Source: Cellvibrio sp. PSBB023 (lineage in GTDB: Bacteria > Pseudomonadota > Gammaproteobacteria > Pseudomonadales > Cellvibrionaceae). Taken from it: DNA of 64,000 nt. Location of the stretch: NCBI RefSeq assembly GCF_002007605.1, contig NZ_CP019799.1, positions 3,884,001-3,948,000 of the forward strand. The letters run 5' to 3'. The translations under genes and the position numbers were made by a program. The notes under the pieces are model-generated. The model saw only the letters and a program-made list of their open reading frames with translations, made no database searches and had not been told where the DNA came from. Positions 14,981 through 23,620 of this stretch are shown one piece after another; the stretch's first letter is position 1; the number at the start of each line of letters is the position of its first letter.

Positions 14981-17368
14981 ATGTTTCGTTTGCTGTTGTT
15001 GATTGTTGGTCTTACGGTTTCGCTGCTTGCAACGGCACAGTCGCCGTTGTTACCGCTTATGCCTTACCCACAACAACTGGTGCAATCAACAGATCAACCG
15101 TCGTTGCAACCGGGGCGCGACTGGCGATTGGCGGTAAACGGAACTGTGACGCCGGAATTAAACGCAGCACTGAAACGTTTTGCGCAACGTACTTATAAAC
15201 AAACCGGCATTCCTGTTCGCTGGAAAAAAAGCACCGCTGCCAAGGCAACACTAGTGATCAACCTGAAAGATTCACGCAGCATGTCGCCTCACATCAGTGA
15301 ATGGGATGAATCCTATGAGTTGGTGATTAATCAACAGCAAATCCAACTCAGTGCCAATCAACACCTCGGTGTATTGCGCGCGATGGAAACCTTACTGCAA
15401 TTGATTGGCGGTGCAGAAAAAACTATTCAACTGCCTCAGGTGAGCATTCGCGATGTGCCGCGTTTTCCGTGGCGAGGTTTATTGCTGGATACCTCGCGGC
15501 ATTTCTTTTCGGTGGACACCATCAAGCGCCAAATCGATGCAATGGCTGCAGCGAAATACAATATATTTCATTGGCATTTAACCGATGACCAGGGTTGGCG
15601 TTTTGAATCCAAACGCTATCCAAAATTACAGGCCTTGGCATCTGACGGGCAGTATTACACTCGCAAACAAATGCGCGAGGTTGTCGCTTATGCGCAGGCG
15701 CGCGGTATTCAAGTCTTGCCAGAAATAGATGTGCCCGGTCATGCCAGTGCTATAGCGGTAGCCTATCCGGAATTAATGTCGGCCCCTGGCCCTTATGCGA
15801 TGGAGTACCGCTGGGGTGTGCATAAGCCCACGCTGAATCCTGCCAACGAAAACGTGTACGTTTTTATTGATGCCTTAGTCGCAGAAGTAAAAGCATTATT
15901 TCCTTTTGAATACTTGCATATTGGTGGTGACGAGGTAGATCCGGAGCATTGGGATAATAATGCCGATATACAAGATTTTATGCAGGCGAATAAGCTGAAG
16001 GATAGTCATGCACTGCAGGCTTATTTTAATCAGCGAGTGCAGCAAATCTTGCAAAAACACCAACGCAAAATGATCGGTTGGGATGAAATACAGCACAAGG
16101 ATCTGCCAAAGGATATTGTGATCCAATCCTGGCGCGGGCCTGATGCGGTTAGTGAATCCGTTGCTGCCGGTTTTCAAGCGATTTTATCAACCGGTTATTA
16201 TTTGGATCAGCCGCAGTCGGCGGCCTATCATTATCGTAATGACCCAATACCACCACCGCCTTATACCCACAGTGCATTGGTATCAAGTGATCAACAGGAC
16301 GCGCTATCCAGTTGGTCGTTTGTGATGCCGCGTAAACGGGGGAGCCCGGTGACGGGCAGTTTCACCTTGATTGATGTGCAAGAAGGATTCGTTGATTTTA
16401 CCGGCAAATCGCGCCGTGCTGTGGTCGTGCAAAAAAGCGAAAAAGATGCTGCCGTATTTTCATTGGATACCTGGATGGGGCCTGTTGAGTTTCGGGTGAA
16501 ATTTAGCGGCGATGAATTGCAAGGTGTTGCGATTGTAGGTAATGCGCCCTATGCGCTATCCGGTAAAAAAAATGCACCAAAAGTGATAGCGAAAAGCGAA
16601 AAAGTGACTCCACTGAGTGCACAATCCCAGCGTTTAATTCTCGGTGGTGAAGCTGCGTTGTGGGCTGAAATTGTCGACGAGCAGTCCATAGACCTGCGGC
16701 TCTGGCCGCGTGCATTTATTGTTGCTGAGCGGCTCTGGTCGGCGCAAGAATTGCAAGATGAAAATGTAATGTACCAGCGCATGAATGCAATTGCGGCCTG
16801 GGCAGAAAAATCGACAGGCTTATTGCACCGGCAACAAACCGAGCGCGCCTTACAGCGACTGTTTAGCAGCAAGGATATCCAGCCCGCCGCGGTATTTATT
16901 GAGCTTCTGGAACCGGCTTACTACTACCATCGGCAACACGAAAAATCAGCTAATGAAAGTTATTCCAAGGTGGACCCACTCAACCGCTTGGTGGATGCGC
17001 TACCGGCAGAAAATGATAGCTTGCGGCAATTTAATCAGCGCTTGACGCGCTGGTTGGTAAATCCGGTAGCAGGAAACGATTACAGCGCATTGCGCGCGCA
17101 ATTGCAGCGCTGGTCAGGCAATCGCGCAGCATTGGCACCATTGTTGAAGGAGCAGCCTTCATTGAATTCGCTGGCTGACAAAACGCAGGAAATTGTCGAG
17201 CTTACGCAGATGTTGCTTGATAAACGTTTACATCAGCAGTCGCTCTCGCCTGCAGAGCAAAAAACCTTGGAAAAACAGTTATCAAACGACCTGCAGATAG
17301 AGCAGGAAATGATAGTTGCTTTAGTATTTTCGGCAGAAAAAATCCTGAATTCGTTTACACGCCACTGA
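14981..17368 (+). CDS. Beta-N-acetylhexosaminidase, GH20
   Basis: The 795-residue protein has a signal peptide (about 1–20, ending LLATAQS), a GH20b-type N-terminal domain (about 25–150), and the GH20 TIM barrel starting at PRFPWRGLLLDTSRHFF. The catalytic pair is D317–E318 in HIGGDEVDPEHW. NIFHWHLTDDQGWRFESK and LPEIDVPGHASA are family signatures. A stretch of about 110 residues inside the barrel (about 430–545) is an unusual insertion before ILGGEAALWAEIVDE. The enzyme removes terminal GlcNAc from chitooligosaccharides, probably in the periplasm. It is 13 bp downstream of ridA, linking amino-sugar release to the D-amino-acid module. Confidence 0.93.
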   Translation: MFRLLLLIVGLTVSLLATAQSPLLPLMPYPQQLVQSTDQPSLQPGRDWRLAVNGTVTPELNAALKRFAQRTYKQTGIPVRWKKSTAAKATLVINLKDSRSMSPHISEWDESYELVINQQQIQLSANQHLGVLRAMETLLQLIGGAEKTIQLPQVSIRDVPRFPWRGLLLDTSRHFFSVDTIKRQIDAMAAAKYNIFHWHLTDDQGWRFESKRYPKLQALASDGQYYTRKQMREVVAYAQARGIQVLPEIDVPGHASAIAVAYPELMSAPGPYAMEYRWGVHKPTLNPANENVYVFIDALVAEVKALFPFEYLHIGGDEVDPEHWDNNADIQDFMQANKLKDSHALQAYFNQRVQQILQKHQRKMIGWDEIQHKDLPKDIVIQSWRGPDAVSESVAAGFQAILSTGYYLDQPQSAAYHYRNDPIPPPPYTHSALVSSDQQDALSSWSFVMPRKRGSPVTGSFTLIDVQEGFVDFTGKSRRAVVVQKSEKDAAVFSLDTWMGPVEFRVKFSGDELQGVAIVGNAPYALSGKKNAPKVIAKSEKVTPLSAQSQRLILGGEAALWAEIVDEQSIDLRLWPRAFIVAERLWSAQELQDENVMYQRMNAIAAWAEKSTGLLHRQQTERALQRLFSSKDIQPAAVFIELLEPAYYYHRQHEKSANESYSKVDPLNRLVDALPAENDSLRQFNQRLTRWLVNPVAGNDYSALRAQLQRWSGNRAALAPLLKEQPSLNSLADKTQEIVELTQMLLDKRLHQQSLSPAEQKTLEKQLSNDLQIEQEMIVALVFSAEKILNSFTRH

Positions 17369-17406
17369 GGTGGATAAATTAATGCGGGATTATTGTAAAT
17401 TTATTT

Positions 17407-17418
17407 GACAACGTTGTC
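17407..17418. promoter_or_regulatory. LacI-type operator GACAACGTTGTC
   Basis: A perfect 12-bp palindrome with a central CG, preceded by T and followed by C, sits 39 bp after the hexosaminidase stop and upstream of the AraC gene. It resembles LacI-family operators such as those described for NagR in amino-sugar regulons of gammaproteobacteria. A near copy is at 27261–27274. Confidence 0.5.
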
Positions 17419-17517
17419 CTTTCGCGGTTAAGTTCATCTAGCCGGAAGCTATTAAGATCGCGTAGGTGGCGAAGAATAATTAACGAAGCGTAGACCTGTT
17501 GGATGACAGGGGTGGCA

Positions 17518-17586
17518 ATGATCCTAATCATGCCTACTGCACTACGACTCAATGTGCCTATGGGTAGACTGATATGGTTGAAGTAG
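17518..17586 (+). CDS. Possible 22-aa leader peptide overlapping the AraC gene start
   Basis: The ATG at 17518 has a good ribosome site (AGGGG, 5-nt spacing). It opens a 22-codon frame that ends with TAG at 17584–17586, 13 bp inside the AraC gene in another frame. The AraC ATG itself has no clear ribosome site, so translation may be coupled. Coding is uncertain. Confidence 0.3.
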   Translation: MILIMPTALRLNVPMGRLIWLK

Positions 17587-18308
17587 CACTCTTGGCAATA
17601 AAAGACCTGTCGTTGCTGATGAGCAGTGCGTTGGTGTTGATACTGTTGTGTTTGTTGATCTTACGTCCACATCAAAACGCGTTTCGCTATGTATACAGGT
17701 GTTGCCTCGTACTGTTTTTTGTTGTGGGCATAGTGCGCATGCTCGCATCCTTGCTGGATTGGGATATAGATGTTGATGCCGCACTACTGCTGGTCATCAA
17801 CAATATTTTATTCATGGTTGGCTGTGTGTTTTTTTGGTTGGGCCCCCGCTGGTTTATGCACGCCCCGCTTATTGCTCGCGGCGCACGACATTCGGGTTCC
17901 CATTCACACAAATTGACAAGCGACGAATCCGGCACAGTTGCCGACGTTATCGCCATGGAAACCCAGCCGCAACTGGCGGAAAAGTTAACGGAATTTATGG
18001 TGTTGCAAAAACCTTATTTGGAGCCGCACATCACCGTAGAGCGCCTTGCCGCCAAGTTAAATGTATCGCCCAAATTATTGTCGAGCACTATTAATAATGA
18101 GTTGCACATGAACTTTTTTGAGTTGATAAGCAACTACCGTGTAGCGGAAGCAAAACAACGTTTACTGGATGCGGAACTCAGTGAAAAACCCATCTGCGAA
18201 ATCATGAAAAGCTGCGGTTTTAACAGTAAGTCCGTATTCAACCAGGCATTTAAGAAAGCGGTTGGCGTTACTCCCAGTCATTATCGCCAACAGCATAATC
18301 AACCGTGA
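17574..18308 (+). CDS. AraC-family regulator with N-terminal membrane segments
   Basis: The 244-residue protein has three hydrophobic segments in its first half (about 10–30, 40–60 and 70–92: SALVLILLCLLIL, LVLFFVVGIVRML, NNILFMVGCVFFWLG). The C-terminal AraC/XylS DNA-binding domain spans about 140–240, with two helix-turn-helix motifs (TVERLAAKLNVSPKLLSSTIN and ICEIMKSCGFNSKSVFNQAFKKAVGVTPSHYR). Membrane-tethered AraC proteins occur in sugar-responsive loci of Cellvibrio-type bacteria, usually with more N-terminal helices, so this one looks short. An in-frame stop at 17565 rules out a longer start nearby. It precedes the TonB receptor gene, and two 22-bp-spaced motif copies lie in the gap between them. 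Confidence 0.85.
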   Translation: MVEVALLAIKDLSLLMSSALVLILLCLLILRPHQNAFRYVYRCCLVLFFVVGIVRMLASLLDWDIDVDAALLLVINNILFMVGCVFFWLGPRWFMHAPLIARGARHSGSHSHKLTSDESGTVADVIAMETQPQLAEKLTEFMVLQKPYLEPHITVERLAAKLNVSPKLLSSTINNELHMNFFELISNYRVAEAKQRLLDAELSEKPICEIMKSCGFNSKSVFNQAFKKAVGVTPSHYRQQHNQP

Positions 18309-18393
18309 TTTGGCCTTTTTTCTTGCAGGCATAACGCAGATAACACCCGCGATAATTGCGCTGTTTTATATAAGGCTTTTAAGGTTTTCTAAC

Positions 18394-18426
18394 GTTCGAC
18401 TTTTGGTAAACGGCAGTTCGACTTTT
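18394..18426 (+). promoter_or_regulatory. Tandem GTTCGACTTTT motif, 22-bp period
   Basis: GTTCGACTTTT occurs at 18394–18404 and again at 18416–18426, exactly 22 bp (two helical turns) apart, and both are followed by S-GT. AraC-family proteins typically bind such direct repeats. The site is in the 331-bp gap between the AraC gene and the TonB receptor start. Nothing else firm is seen in this gap. Confidence 0.55.
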
Positions 18427-18639
18427 CGTTTACTGTGGCGCCAAAAAAAACAGAATGTTAGTTTCAGAATTTGCGCTTCAACGAAAAAATAATGGCACTT
18501 TTTGTATTGAGTGGTGTTCAGCCGATCAATCATTAACAGTTGCTTCAAGTGCAAATGGGGAAAGTCATCGGATTTATAAAGCAATCATTCTTTATAGGTA
18601 CCGGTATTTTTGCGAGAGAAAAAACTAAAGGGGTTACTT

Positions 18640-21600
18640 ATGTTTAACAGCAAAAAAGGTGTGACAGAAATGTCCGGGAGCCACTTCAAGCGCTCACTGC
18701 TCGCCGTATCTATTATGGCGCTCAGCGTTCCAACGTTTGCACAAACCAATAGCACATCTAACGAGATGGAAGAGGTTGTTGTAACCGGCATGCGCAATAG
18801 CTTGGATACAGCACAAGAATTAAAGCGTAATGCTGACACGGTAAAAGATGTTATTACTGCATCTGATATTGGCGCATTGCCGGATAAATCTGTAACCGAA
18901 GCCTTGCAGCGTGTTCCAGGTGTAACCATTGAACGGTTTGCATCTTCCGATGACCCAAAACACTATGCTGACGAAGGTACCGGTGTATTGGTGCGCGGTC
19001 TGGATCGCGTGCGCTCGGAAATTAACGGCCGCGATGCGTTCAGTGCTAACCCTTGGGGTGGCCTGAGCTATGAAGATTTTCCGGCAGAGTTGTTAGGTGC
19101 GGTAGAAGTTGTCAAAAACCAAACCGCTGACCTGATTTCAGGTGGTATCGCGGGCACGGTTAACCTGATTACCCGCAAGCCATTCGATTCCGATGAGCGT
19201 TTGCTTTCTTTCAACGCTAAAGCTAACTACGGTGATTTCCGTGAAGAAGTTACCCCGTCATTCTCTGCTCTATTTGCAGATAGTTGGGAGACAAGTGCCG
19301 GTAAATTTGGTTTCTTGGTTGCAGGGTCCCAATCAGAATATAAATCGCGTGGTGATGGTGTTGGCTTGGGGAACTTCCAGTCGCGCGGGGTAGATAACAC
19401 CGTCGTTTATGATGAATGGGGAACTCCTGGAGTAGGTATTACACCCGGCAGTTTCTCGCACCCTTGTGTTCCGGGTGACCCTGGTTGGCGTAATTGTGAC
19501 AATCTGGGATTCCCTGACGCTGTTAAATACACTGCTGCTGATGCGCCTTATGAAGGCTCGGCACTTACTGGTCAAGAAGAAGGGGTAACTTGGTATACGC
19601 CTTCGCAGTATCATATGAGTACCGCTGAGAATGACCGCGAGCGTACCGGTTTTACTACCTCGCTACAGTGGGCTAACAACGATGAAACCGTTGTTGCTAC
19701 TCTGGAGCATATCAACTCCAAAGCCTCGCTGGAGTATGATGAGCGCCGTGTTGGTCATGCTGCCCAAGGCTTCAAGGGTTTTATGGGCAGTTCGCATGAT
19801 TGGCTGGATCAGGCCGATGCTGGGCGCCCTAGAACCTTTGATGCTAATGGTCATTTGACATCGGGTGTGGGTGTGAGCAGCAATGCTGAGGTTCCACTCT
19901 TTTATATTACTCGTTGGAACTACAACGAAAATACGGTTGAAGATACTTCGTTCAATCTGGCACTGACTCCTTCTGATCGCCTGAAAATATCTCTTGATTA
20001 TCAACACATAGATTCTGAAAAGCTGGTGCATAACTACAGTATGTCGGGCCAGACGCGCGGTGGCGCAAATGCTTCGGGTACGCTATTACCCTTCTTCCTC
20101 GATTTGCGTGGCGATCTCCCCACTATCGAGTACCTGAATACTACGGATTTTACCGGCTGGATCAATGAAAGCGCGCTGGAGCCGGAGGTGTTTATCGGTT
20201 CGGGTATGCAACAGGAAGAACTCAATAATGCTAAATCAGACAGCTTTAAAATTGATGTGGAATACGCGCTGGATGGCATTTTCACAGCAGTCAAGGGCGG
20301 TGTTTATTTCACCGATAAATCTCTGACCGTACGTGATACTGAGTATGCTGGCTGGTCACCCATTTCTACCGCTTGGGTCAATGATCAACGTTCTGCTTCA
20401 GCGGCGGTAAATCATCCTGAACTGTACGAAAGAATTGATTTCTCAGATTTCTATAACGGCGAAGTCCTGCGGGGTGATATACAGAGCTTCCTGTTCCCTA
20501 GCGTCGATTTGGTAAAAAACTACGCTCAATCCCTGCGCGATGGTTGTGCAGCTGGCTGGTCTACCGTGGGCGATTCTGCTGGTAATGCTGCGGATAAGAG
20601 CGGCGGCTGTGCCATTCCTTATGAAGATATGGAGGAGCGTAACGGCACTCATTTTGCGCCGTATGATATAAGTGAATCCGGTGAGAAGCGTACAGAGTTT
20701 TACCTGCGTGGTGATTTCGAGTTTGCGGATCTGGCCGTACCTATTAAAGGTAATGTTGGTCTTCGCTATGTTAACTATAAATTGGAATCTACCGGTTACA
20801 CGGTGTTGCCGCCTGCAGGTAGTCGTGGCAGTGCACAAACGGCTGCATTCCTGCTAGCTCAATATCCGAGTGTTTATAACCTTGCTGGTGGTGAGTCGCA
20901 ATTAAGCACGGTTGAGGGTACCGACTACGATACTGTTTTGCCGAGCTTGAACCTGACCTTTGGTATTACTGATGATCTAATCGTTCGCTTTGGTGCATCC
21001 CAAGGTTTGTATTACCCAAGTCTGTTGGATACTCGCAACCGGGTGATCCTTGGCATGGATGTTGATCCGCTGCTTCAAGATGAGTCTTTGCCGCAGGATG
21101 AAACCAGCAACCCGGTTATTGGTATCGAAAGTGTTTCTCTCACCGCTCAGGCCAGCAACCCCTTCCTGGAACCTGAAGAGTCGGTCAACTTCGATTTAAC
21201 CACTGAATGGTATTTTGCTCAGGCGGGTTCGGTGAGTGTTGGCGTGTTCCATAAAGAATTGGATAACATCATCCGCAACAGACAATTCGATCTGAGTTTC
21301 ACTCACGATGGTGCAGAGAATGTTGTTTCTGCCTATGGTCCGGCTAATACCGGTTCGGGTACGATCCGTGGTGTGGAGTTCTCCTACTCGCAGTTCTACG
21401 ATATGTTGCCAGGAGCTTGGAGTGGTTTAGGTTTACAATTTAACTATACCTTTATTGACCAAAGTGGTCTGGAAGACCCTAATGGTGCGATAGCACCGGG
21501 CACTCGCTTTAACGCCGCTGGTGAGCAGATTATTGATGAGCGTAATACCTTCCGTGTATTCAGCGGTTTGCCGTTACAAGGTTACTCTGACGAAAACCTG

Positions 21601-21909
21601 AATATTGTTGGTATGTATGAATACAACGATATTTCATTCCGTCTTGCGTACACATGGCGCTCTGAGTACCTGTTGACGTTGCGCGAGTCTGAAGACTTCG
21701 CGCCTGTTTACGCCAAAGCAACAGGAATGATGGATGCGAGCCTGTACTACGCCATCAACGACACCTGGAAAGTTGGTATCGAAGGCAGCAACCTGCTTAA
21801 TAATGATACCAAGACGCAATATCAGATGAATCAGGAAGGTTTAAGAACTGATGCGTTAAGCTTCACCACTGACCGTCGTTACGCCTTGAGTGTCCGAGCA
21901 ACTTTCTAA
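18640..21909 (+). CDS. TonB-dependent receptor (oligosaccharide type)
   Basis: The 1089-residue outer-membrane receptor starts at the ATG at 18640, which follows AAAGGGG with 6-nt spacing; a longer frame from 18610 lacks such a site. The signal peptide ends near VPTFAQT and the TonB box is likely EEVVVTGM. The plug domain reads DIGALPDKSVTEALQRVPGV, VLVRGLDRVRSEINGR and GGIAGTVNLITRKPF. The long beta-barrel ends in a C-terminal Phe (LSVRATF). The length and plug motifs match the large carbohydrate-linked receptors of Caulobacter, Xanthomonas and Cellvibrio. The neighbouring chitinase and hexosaminidase suggest chitooligosaccharide uptake, but the ligand is not proven. It is followed by a terminator and then the halogenase–cupin–halogenase set. 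Confidence 0.92.
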   Translation: MFNSKKGVTEMSGSHFKRSLLAVSIMALSVPTFAQTNSTSNEMEEVVVTGMRNSLDTAQELKRNADTVKDVITASDIGALPDKSVTEALQRVPGVTIERFASSDDPKHYADEGTGVLVRGLDRVRSEINGRDAFSANPWGGLSYEDFPAELLGAVEVVKNQTADLISGGIAGTVNLITRKPFDSDERLLSFNAKANYGDFREEVTPSFSALFADSWETSAGKFGFLVAGSQSEYKSRGDGVGLGNFQSRGVDNTVVYDEWGTPGVGITPGSFSHPCVPGDPGWRNCDNLGFPDAVKYTAADAPYEGSALTGQEEGVTWYTPSQYHMSTAENDRERTGFTTSLQWANNDETVVATLEHINSKASLEYDERRVGHAAQGFKGFMGSSHDWLDQADAGRPRTFDANGHLTSGVGVSSNAEVPLFYITRWNYNENTVEDTSFNLALTPSDRLKISLDYQHIDSEKLVHNYSMSGQTRGGANASGTLLPFFLDLRGDLPTIEYLNTTDFTGWINESALEPEVFIGSGMQQEELNNAKSDSFKIDVEYALDGIFTAVKGGVYFTDKSLTVRDTEYAGWSPISTAWVNDQRSASAAVNHPELYERIDFSDFYNGEVLRGDIQSFLFPSVDLVKNYAQSLRDGCAAGWSTVGDSAGNAADKSGGCAIPYEDMEERNGTHFAPYDISESGEKRTEFYLRGDFEFADLAVPIKGNVGLRYVNYKLESTGYTVLPPAGSRGSAQTAAFLLAQYPSVYNLAGGESQLSTVEGTDYDTVLPSLNLTFGITDDLIVRFGASQGLYYPSLLDTRNRVILGMDVDPLLQDESLPQDETSNPVIGIESVSLTAQASNPFLEPEESVNFDLTTEWYFAQAGSVSVGVFHKELDNIIRNRQFDLSFTHDGAENVVSAYGPANTGSGTIRGVEFSYSQFYDMLPGAWSGLGLQFNYTFIDQSGLEDPNGAIAPGTRFNAAGEQIIDERNTFRVFSGLPLQGYSDENLNIVGMYEYNDISFRLAYTWRSEYLLTLRESEDFAPVYAKATGMMDASLYYAINDTWKVGIEGSNLLNNDTKTQYQMNQEGLRTDALSFTTDRRYALSVRATF

Positions 21910-21946
21910 TAGTTGTTTCATTGAAATACGCTGATAGATATGTGTG

Positions 21947-21981
21947 AAAAAAACGCGCCGCAGTAATGCGGCGCGTTTTTT
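21947..21981 (+). terminator. Rho-independent terminator after TonB receptor 1
   Basis: The stem AAAAAACGCGCCGCA pairs with TGCGGCGCGTTTTTT around a GTAA loop. It separates the receptor from the downstream halogenase-like genes, which therefore need their own promoter or read-through. Confidence 0.92.
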
Positions 21982-22074
21982 AGTGAAGTACTATTTTGTG
22001 ATTTTCTCTTTAGTTAGATACAGCTAAACGACCATGACCGTACATGGTGAAGATTTTATGGATTCGATTTTACT

Positions 22075-23586
22075 ATGCAAAATAATTTGAACTCTATTTG
22101 TATTGTCGGTGGTGGAACAGCAGGTTGGATGGCTGCTAGTTTGTTGTCTTCCTCGCTGCAAGGTACGGGTATAAAAATTACCGTTGTTGAATCACCAGAC
22201 ATTGCCATTATTGGCGTAGGTGAGTCTACTGTACCCTCAATTCTGGAGTTTTTGCGTGTTTGTCGAATTAACCTGAAAGAATTTGTTCAAGCTACATCGG
22301 CGAGTTTTAAACTGGGGATTCGCTTTGAAGATTGGCTAAAACCTGGTGAGCATTATTTTCATCCTTTTGGTCGAGTTGGGCAGGATCTGCATGGTTTTGA
22401 ATTTTACCAGGCATGGTTAAAAACCTGTGCTGATGGACATGTATCGCGTTGGGTTGATCATTCACCTTGCGCAATCATGGCTGAAAATCATCGATTTATG
22501 TTGCGCCCTCCGCAGGAGCAAAATTGGGTGTTGCGTAACACTGGCCATGCGCTGCATTTTGATGCAGTTTTGGTTGCTCGCTATTTACGGGAGTTTTCAT
22601 TAGCTCGTGGGGTAGAGCGAATTGAAGCAACGGTTGATAACGTGATTGTTGATGAGCGCCAATTTATCAGTGCGTTAGAACTAAATAACGGTACGACAAT
22701 TACTAACGATTTTTTTGTGGATTGCACTGGTTTTAAAGGTCTTTTAATTGCGGAGGCCTTAAACGTTGGCTACGAGGACTGGACCCATTACTTACCCTGC
22801 AATCGTGCAATTGCTGTGCAAACCACTAATACCGGCGAGCCTTCACCCTTTACTACTGCTACCGCCCGTGAAGCGGGTTGGACCTGGAAAATTCCATTAC
22901 AGCATCGCACCGGCAATGGCTATGTTTTTTCCGGCGAACACTGTTCTGATGAAAAGGCCATTGATACCTTGTTAAAAGCAGTTGATGGTGAATTGCTTAT
23001 TGAACCGCGTGTGATTCCTTTTACCACTGGTCGCCGCAAAAAAGTCTGGCACAACAATTGTCTGTCGGTAGGGCTTGCCTCCGGCTTTTTGGAACCATTG
23101 GAATCAACTGCCATTCATTTGGTGTATAAAGTATTGCTGCGTTTTATTAGTCATTTCCCCGATAAAGATTTTGATCTGCGTGTTGAGCAAGCGTTTAACC
23201 AAAAGATCAATCTTGATTATCAAGAGGTACGCGACTTTATTATTTTGCATTATTGCACCACCAACCGTGATGATACTGAATTCTGGCGCTGGTGCCAGAA
23301 TATGCCTATACCTGATTCATTGAATGAAAAAATCCACTTATTTCGTGAGCGCGGTGAGTTAGAACACAGCTATGGCCAATTTTTTAGTCAGGACAGTTGG
23401 TGTTCAATTCTAGAAGGCATGAATGTACGTCCAAAAAAATATCACCCATTAATGGATGGATTTGACAGTCAGGGGCTGGCAAAAACATTGCGAGAAAATG
23501 TGCAGGATATTTACTCAACCGTAATGCAAATGCCAAAACACGGCGATTTTATCCGGCAACACTGCGCAGCAAAAAAAGTGCTGTAA
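22075..23586 (+). CDS. FAD-dependent tryptophan halogenase-like protein 1
   Basis: The 503-residue flavoprotein has the N-terminal FAD motif IVGGGTAGWMAA. A Lys at position 79 (SASFKLGIRF) aligns with the catalytic Lys of PrnA/RebH. The WxWxIP motif is present (GWTWKIPLQHRTGNGYVFS), as is FLEPLESTAIHLV, which holds the Glu–Ser pair. All hallmark residues of flavin-dependent halogenases are therefore kept. Such genes are frequent beside TonB receptors in Xanthomonas, Caulobacter and Shewanella, where their substrate is unknown; true tryptophan chlorination is not implied. It begins the set halogenase–cupin–halogenase, with 34 bp to the next gene. Confidence 0.88.
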   Translation: MQNNLNSICIVGGGTAGWMAASLLSSSLQGTGIKITVVESPDIAIIGVGESTVPSILEFLRVCRINLKEFVQATSASFKLGIRFEDWLKPGEHYFHPFGRVGQDLHGFEFYQAWLKTCADGHVSRWVDHSPCAIMAENHRFMLRPPQEQNWVLRNTGHALHFDAVLVARYLREFSLARGVERIEATVDNVIVDERQFISALELNNGTTITNDFFVDCTGFKGLLIAEALNVGYEDWTHYLPCNRAIAVQTTNTGEPSPFTTATAREAGWTWKIPLQHRTGNGYVFSGEHCSDEKAIDTLLKAVDGELLIEPRVIPFTTGRRKKVWHNNCLSVGLASGFLEPLESTAIHLVYKVLLRFISHFPDKDFDLRVEQAFNQKINLDYQEVRDFIILHYCTTNRDDTEFWRWCQNMPIPDSLNEKIHLFRERGELEHSYGQFFSQDSWCSILEGMNVRPKKYHPLMDGFDSQGLAKTLRENVQDIYSTVMQMPKHGDFIRQHCAAKKVL

Positions 23587-23620
23587 ACGTTGGAACCTTT
23601 CCATACAGGTAACGAATGAT

